Source: Polytrichum commune (Eukaryota > Streptophyta > Polytrichopsida > Polytrichales > Polytrichaceae). Taken from it: a DNA stretch of 64,000 nucleotides. Below, piece by piece: positions 58,649 through 64,000 of the stretch. Within the stretch, counting starts at the first letter, position 1, and each line of letters opens with the position of its first letter. A program made the position numbers and the translations under genes. A model generated the notes under the pieces. It did not search any database. It saw only the letters and a list, made by a program, of their open reading frames with translations, and had not been told where the DNA came from. The stretch is from contig OX485806.1 of the NCBI GenBank assembly GCA_950295325.1, positions 21,080,001-21,144,000 on the forward strand. The letters are read 5' to 3'.

Positions 58649-59711
58649 TCGTCCTCCTTCATACTTCCAAATAAACGAGCCTCAATAAGTGACCCTACCA
58701 TAAAAGCACAAATGTTGCATATTTTCTAGAGGTCCTTTGTACATGTACAAAACTACGAGTTATAATTTGTGTAGCATATGTATACGTAGTACGAAAAAGT
58801 TCAAATTAGTACCCCTTTTGTGCACTCATGTATACTTATACGTGTTATGAAGGTGCACCCTCCCCAAGCCACGACCTTGGAATATGCCAATTATATCATG
58901 TGGGCTCCCAAACAAAGTAAGAAATTTGTTTACTATTCATACATTTAGTCTGACACTTGGAAATTTGGGTGGAGTTATACTCCTAGCACTATTCACATGA
59001 AACATTGTTCATCCCGGTATTGTTCACTAAAAATATTATTCATAGCAACACGGTCATTGAAAATACTGACATTATTTACAATGCTCATACTATTCATACC
59101 AACACTATTCATTATTCTTACCGGCATCAGTCTCCTCTTATTTTCTAAGTTTCTTCCCATGAAGGTAAGACAGTGGAGGCGCATGTCAGATGCTAAATAT
59201 AGGATGGGAACACAACCGTGCAGGTGAATAATGTTACATGAGAGCATGGGCGCTACTAAAAGATGGCTTACATGGGACGTTGTTTGGGTTTCTAGATAGA
59301 TCCCCATCTTTGAAAATAATAACGTTTCCTCCATGAGCTCCTACTGTAGACATGTAGATAGAAACTCCGGTCCCTTTTTAGCAAGGGGCCGGCGTGAATA
59401 AAGTGTCCATCCGTAATGTACTGTAGACACCACATATGGACATGATTTAATGGAATGTCAAAAATTAATCGCCAACGTCCCATGGTGGCTTCTCCAGCTA
59501 AAGGCTCAATAGCCACGGTATCTGCAAATAAACCTTCACATCTAGTGTATCCACCTATTGTAAGGATAGCCAATAAACTCTACCACTGTAGCAAAGGGAC
59601 TCTTGAACAAAGTAGGGCCAACGGGCTCAAATTCATGTAAGTGGAAATGCGGGTGTTAAATTTCCTTTTCTTTTCCTTTCACACCTAGTTTAACTTTTGA
59701 CATAAGATAAC
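58649..59711. other. Spacer without recognised gene
   Basis: Overlapping frames near 58993-59573 show no domain. The ACTATTCAT word recurs between 58988 and 59115, a degenerate short repeat. Confidence 0.35.
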
Positions 59712-60356
59712 TACATCATTTATGGTATTTAGTGTCACTTACTATTCGGAGTTATGTTGTGCTATAACATCTTACTATAGTCTCATCTTTTTACCAACAA
59801 AGGCCACAGTGGTTGTTTGGACACTATAAAACATTAACATCTTTACTTGGTAAAGAATTCACACTAACAATAAAATGTTATAAGGTGGAAATACCATAAC
59901 CCGTGAAAATAAAGTGATTCGCATTGAAGATCTGGTCTGACAATCATGAGATAATTTTCCAAGATAAACGAGAAGGATTCATGAAGACTGAAAGTTGTTT
60001 CATGTTTTTTTGTCATATACAAAAAATGCTACAATTTTTCAAAATGGAAAGTTGTCCAACCCCCTACTCGTTCACTAGATTCTCCCTACACCGAACATGG
60101 TAATCCGCATTTTCATACAGAACATCGCTTAAATTGGTTACCTCATGAGTACATTAACACTTGAATCTCATTGGCTACACTAAGTGTACACGCATTGAAG
60201 TTGCTGCCGAGTCATGATCCGTTTTAGAAATGACACTTCACCATTATGACAGTGGTCTACTACACGGCTAGAGGGTGGTTAATGGGTTATGGTATTTCTA
60301 CCTTAATTGTGCGTAACTCCGAATAGTAAGTGACACTAAGTATCATATGTGGTGTA
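59712..60356. mobile_element. TIR element, 645 bp, TTTAGTGT-type ends
   Basis: The left end has TTTAGTGTCACTTACTATTC and GGAGTTATG. The right end in reverse complement has CTTAGTGTCACTTACTATTC and GGAGTTACG, an inverted repeat of about 45 bp with few mismatches. A second inner pair, GGTGGAAATACCATAACCC at 59884 and GGGTTATGGTATTTCTACC at 60285, also lies in opposite orientation. No ORF inside. Related at the tips to the other TTTAGTGT MITEs of the window. Confidence 0.75.
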
Positions 60357-60424
60357 CTTTGGCTTGCTGTGTTGTAAATACACGATGCTAGCCTTGGGAT
60401 TGGTTGCATTAGATGCAACATAAA

Positions 60425-60439
60425 GGGGGGGGGGGGGGG
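60425..60439. repeat. Poly-G run (15)
   Basis: Fifteen G in a row in an AT-rich context; one of six such G/C runs in the window. Confidence 0.95.
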
Positions 60440-60548
60440 CTATAAGGACCCCATCCTAGACTGTATAAGCACTTCATGTTTTTCATATCTGCTTCTATGT
60501 GCTATGAAAGATGGTATATATTGAAGTGAGACTAATTAAACACCCAGC

Positions 60549-60944
60549 TTGAAAGTTTGTGTCTCTCTTTCACTTTGGAGACGCGATGTGGATGATGCGT
60601 TGGAGGACGGATCGCAACAAATGGAGATGATGTTGGAGGTCATGCAAGAAGGAAGACATGAGCCAGGACGATCGATGTGGGCAGAGTTCTCGGGCACAGT
60701 GAGGGAAATGCCAGCACTTGTGTTTGGAGGTGGTGACACAGACGAAGGGTGGATTCATTCCAAGCATGGACGGGGGAGTTGCATAGAGTTTGGTGCAGGT
60801 GATCGTGCACAAACGAGGGTAGACGAAACGGCAGGCCATGGGAATTTGAATCTAAATTTATCGCCCGAGAAGCTGGATGCAACCGACGCCATGCACGGGA
60901 GGGAGAGGAATGCAACACCCAATGCAAGGGGGCCGGGAAGCTGA
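60549..60944 (+). CDS. Unrecognised open reading frame, 131 codons
   Basis: The frame encodes an acidic, Met-rich hydrophilic protein without a recognised domain. GC content is higher than in the flanks from here to about 61.8 kb, where other short frames (61088-61327, 61511-61813) follow in the same direction. They may be pieces of one decayed gene or transposon. No splice chain could be built, so the coding status is uncertain. Confidence 0.25.
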   Translation: MKVCVSLSLWRRDVDDALEDGSQQMEMMLEVMQEGRHEPGRSMWAEFSGTVREMPALVFGGGDTDEGWIHSKHGRGSCIEFGAGDRAQTRVDETAGHGNLNLNLSPEKLDATDAMHGRERNATPNARGPGS

Positions 60945-61394
60945 GGTGGGGGTCGGGGATCAGGACGAGGCACAGGGCGTGTCAAGCGGCCTCCTACGGT
61001 TCATCCACAATATAGGTCCACGGCAAGTGTTCCAACCATGAGCCCCTTCCATTTCTCAATGCTTATATTCATTTATCATGCATGTGAGTGGACGGGCATG
61101 TAGTTGAAGTGTGGAAAACAACATGGATGGCAAAGTTGGTCGCAAGATCTTGTCCGAGCCGGAGCACAATGCTAGGTGCTACATCCTGGCAATGGAATAA
61201 GACCAATGACGAAAGGAATTGCCGGCAACACACCTCTGAGGAGCACAGAAGAGGGCATTGGCCGAAGCTTGTTGACAGAACTATGCGAGAATGGGCAACA
61301 AATGGTGAAGGTCACCAAGTTGCATAAAAAAAACACCGAGCTAATGTTTTCGTAAGAGAATGCACGCTCCAAGTACCTCGACGACTATGTCACG

Positions 61395-61410
61395 CCCCCC
61401 CCCCCCCCCC
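61395..61410. repeat. Poly-C run (16)
   Basis: Sixteen C in a row. It breaks the frame of any coding reading through the region. Confidence 0.95.
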
Positions 61411-61827
61411 AGCGCCCAACAACACCTTCGTCACGTGGTCCACACGGTATTTGGCAGAGAAGGAGGAGGCGGCTTGAGAGTTAGCAGAATGGCGCCAAGC
61501 ATGCGCATTTTTGTGTGCAATGGGCAGCATGAACACCAAGCACGGACATTGTAGTTGCAAAAAGGCGGTTGGAGACATTTTTGAGAAATTCATGCATGAT
61601 AGTTGCTCTCATGCACAGACGCACAATTTGTTTGCAATGTGTTGCTTTGGGGGGAAAGGTGCAACTTGGCTCATGTTTCAGGAACTCTGCAGCACAATGT
61701 TGTGGACAATGTATGTATGGCAGAGCTGGAGGGAGGGTGTGGCAATACGAAGCCCTCCAAGACATCCGTTTTACTCAAAATTCCCAATAGATGCATTGTG
61801 GTGTTCATTGTAGACGCGTCGCTTTGA

Positions 61828-63140
61828 TTGCATTGAATACCTTCATGTGAAGGGAACCGTTTTGCGAGCAGACAACCACAACGGTAAACAATGCTCTTAG
61901 AGATTGTATTTTCTTATTTCTTACTATGAATACATTGTTTCCATTGTACAAAAACATAGAAAATAATCCCTGCTCATGAATAGTCCAACACGCTTAGATT
62001 GTCCAACGTATACGGTATTTTCGTTTATTTGCAAAAATCACATATTTATGCCATATGAATAGGCCAATACGTAAATGCCCAAATACCTCATAGTACTCTA
62101 AACCAAAAAATACGAACGCAAACAATAAAAATACAAAATATGGCCACGAACAAAGAAAACACAAAAGACGGCCACCCATGTCAATACGCATGGTGTGGCA
62201 AGCAATGTGGGCGATTCCAAATACCTTGGTGTTTCCGCTAACATGCACGGTTGTAAATGCTTCATGTGCGCAGTAATTGTTTGTAATAAATATGTGAAGT
62301 CAAGGTTGATTGCAAAACACCAAACATACTTTCAACACACTGAAGATGCAAAAATGTAGACACACTTTGGATAGACATTTCTCCATAAATAGGATTGGCC
62401 CAAGTGACACTGCATCCACAGTGGCCTGAATCACCAGCCCAATCCCTGACACATGTGTTGGTCGCAAAACACTGTCATTTTTTTGTCCTTTTGATGTGGG
62501 AAAGAATCCCCATTCCTTCTAGTGATGAAAAATGCTTTGGGGCTACTTTGATCGATGGTACCGTTCAAAGCACTATTCACGAGCTTGAATGAACAATTTA
62601 TGCCTCATCAAGTTTTGATGCAAAGATTAGAAGATCCTCTTGTATTATTCTCCCTCTTTAGTATGACACGTTTGGGAAACACAAAAAGGTCATATTGTCA
62701 AGGTGTCGTCTTTCCATTAATATAACAAATGGTGAAAAGTTGTCCTATTATTGAGGAAATACAAAAACATAAGTAATATGAGCTTTAAAATATACATATA
62801 ATGAGGTTAAGCAATATAGATGGTGTGAAATAATACCTTAAAACTCCAAAAAAATACAAATATTCTCAAGAATTCTTGAAATAGGAGTCCAAAGATTTAT
62901 GGTGTTGCCTACCCAAGTTAGTAACCGTCATCTTAAACACCGGTTTCGTTAAAAGTGCAATTCAATAAGTAAAACTACACATGAACAAATTATTGCAAAC
63001 ACATAGATTTCAATGAAAATATGACCATATTTAAATTTTCTTGGTTATAAATATGGGTACATTTTTCTCAATGTGCTTGGTCATTAATCAAATTATAATT
63101 AGGTAAGACTTGATTGACAATCCATTTGATAAAGTTGTGT
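61828..63140. other. Spacer without recognised gene
   Basis: AT-rich, short frames only, no repeat recognised. Confidence 0.35.
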
Positions 63141-63144
63141 GTGT

Positions 63145-63630
63145 GTACTTGGAGGTATGAAATGTGCCTCACTACCTTAGAATTAGATAAAGTTACTTAT
63201 TCGTTCGGAGAATGTGGTATGTGCCTCACCCTCTCAAACCCAAACAAAACTAAAGACTGTTATAAAGGATGTGACATGTGCCCCACCCCCTCAAACCTGA
63301 ACAAAACTAATTACTGCGACAGGGAGTGTGACATGTGCCTCACCGCCTCAAACGTGAACAAAACTAATTAACCTTATAGAGGGTGTAACATGTGCCTCAC
63401 CCCTTAAAACCCGAGAAAAACTAATTATCGTTAAAGATGGTGTAGCATGTGCATCACCCCCACAAACCCGAACAAAGATAATTATTGATATTGAGGGTGT
63501 GGCCCACCCCCTCAAACTTGAACAAAACTAATTATGGCTATACAAGGTGTGGCATGTGCCTCACCCCTACACACCCGAACATAGCTAATTACCATTATGA
63601 AGGGTATGGCTAATTACTGTTATAAAGGGT
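63145..63630. repeat. 57 bp minisatellite, about nine units
   Basis: Units begin near GTGNCATGTGCCTCACC and end near AACTAATTA...GGGT. Successive starts are about 57 bp apart from 63211 onward, with truncated units near 63499 and 63601. As 57 is a multiple of three, the first units stay open for 85 codons (63114-63371) and read as a 19-residue repeat with CDMC and NKTN. Later units contain stops. Probably non-coding. Confidence 0.85.
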
Positions 63631-63759
63631 TTAGGTATGAGTCGAATGGCGCCACCGGCACACTTATAAAATTTCAAGTCTAAATTCTTAAACCTGTGCA
63701 TGGTAGAACAATACAAACTTGGTCAACACATATAAGATTAAAAATTGCACATTCGAACT

Positions 63760-63910
63760 TACCTAAAATGGCGCTTAGGGTTTAGGTCAAGTTCTCTCAC
63801 TCCTGTCTACCCACTTTTCTTTTCTGCCGCCGCTCTTCTCCGATGCATGTTTACTTCGGCGCTTGCTTTCTCTCGCTTTAGTGATCTACGACGTCAACGT
63901 TGTTTTCCTT
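63760..63910 (+). promoter_or_regulatory. Possible 5' leader of a gene leaving the window
   Basis: After AT-rich sequence comes GCGCTTAGGGTTTAGG, which contains a telo-box-like AGGGTTTA known from plant ribosomal and translation-factor promoters. A CT-rich leader with CTCTCACTCC and TTTTCTTTTCTGCCGCCGC follows, then an ATG at 63844. The frame from this ATG does not stay open for long. Tentative. Confidence 0.3.
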
Positions 63911-64000
63911 GGTACCTACTCACTCCTTGATCTTATTGTTGTATATCGAAAGTTTAGGGTGTTTCACTAAATCATCGAACTCGTTGCCATAGATTCTCAA

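Noticed and set aside
61088-61813. Harbinger-associated Myb/trihelix remnant
   Set aside because: WPKLVDRTMREW in one frame is suggestive, but no continuous alignment over the frames was possible.
1-64000. CRISPR arrays, bacterial operons, phage genes
   Set aside because: No regularly spaced identical repeats with unique spacers and no prokaryotic gene layout; splice sites and plant transposons show eukaryotic nuclear DNA.

Overview
The window looks like nuclear DNA of a land plant or a related streptophyte alga. It is AT-rich and gene-poor, with spliced genes, a tRNA-Ile(AAU), and many decayed plant-type transposons. I cannot name the species from the sequence alone. Two multi-exon protein genes can be reconstructed with phase-consistent exon joins, and most of the rest is transposon debris, small inverted-repeat elements and simple repeats.

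Layout. (1) 127-4954, minus strand: a decayed MULE-type DNA transposon. A 737-residue transposase/SWIM part is still open across a short intron, but the N-terminal zinc-binding part is frameshifted. (2) 5.3-6.6 kb: two diverged copies of a short basic peptide-coding motif. (3) 6.8-10.1 kb: a tandem array of about 170 bp units centred on the palindrome CTGTCGGATCCGACAG, interrupted by a 1.2 kb insertion that holds a GGGGAA hexamer array. (4) 10300-14082, plus strand: an eight-exon gene (991 aa in my model) whose C-terminal half resembles a permuted beta-class amino-methyltransferase with a degenerate catalytic motif. This is the most interesting gene here. (5) 15378-15451: tRNA-Ile(AAU), with a decayed copy 1.2 kb downstream. 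(6) 18.6-19.0 kb: a long foldback. (7) 20035-24689, plus strand: a complete 14-exon malonyl-CoA decarboxylase gene (512 aa) ending in the peroxisomal signal SKL.

Beyond 25 kb no intact protein gene was found. (8) 26.5-33.2 kb: MITEs, a TG microsatellite, a decayed LINE on the minus strand and a 130 bp snap-back element. (9) 33.3-40.8 kb: a repeat-poor, ORF-poor island of distinct texture containing a pre-miRNA-like foldback at 38.4-38.6 kb. (10) 41.8-54.7 kb: hAT remnants, including a 1150 bp element with perfect 18 bp terminal inverted repeats and an 8 bp target duplication, plus LINE fragments. (11) 56.7-58.65 kb: a second copy of the large repeat that sits inside the MULE at 2.4-3.4 kb, here with 313 bp tandem repeats. 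(12) 59.7-60.4 kb: a TIR element. (13) 63.15-63.63 kb: a 57 bp minisatellite.

The two host-like genes show no functional link. The decarboxylase is a metabolic (peroxisomal) enzyme. The methyltransferase-like protein is nuclear-looking, with basic clusters and a proline-rich linker, and may be either a domesticated gene or part of an unrecognised mobile element. All exon structures are read by eye from splice consensus and reading-frame continuity.
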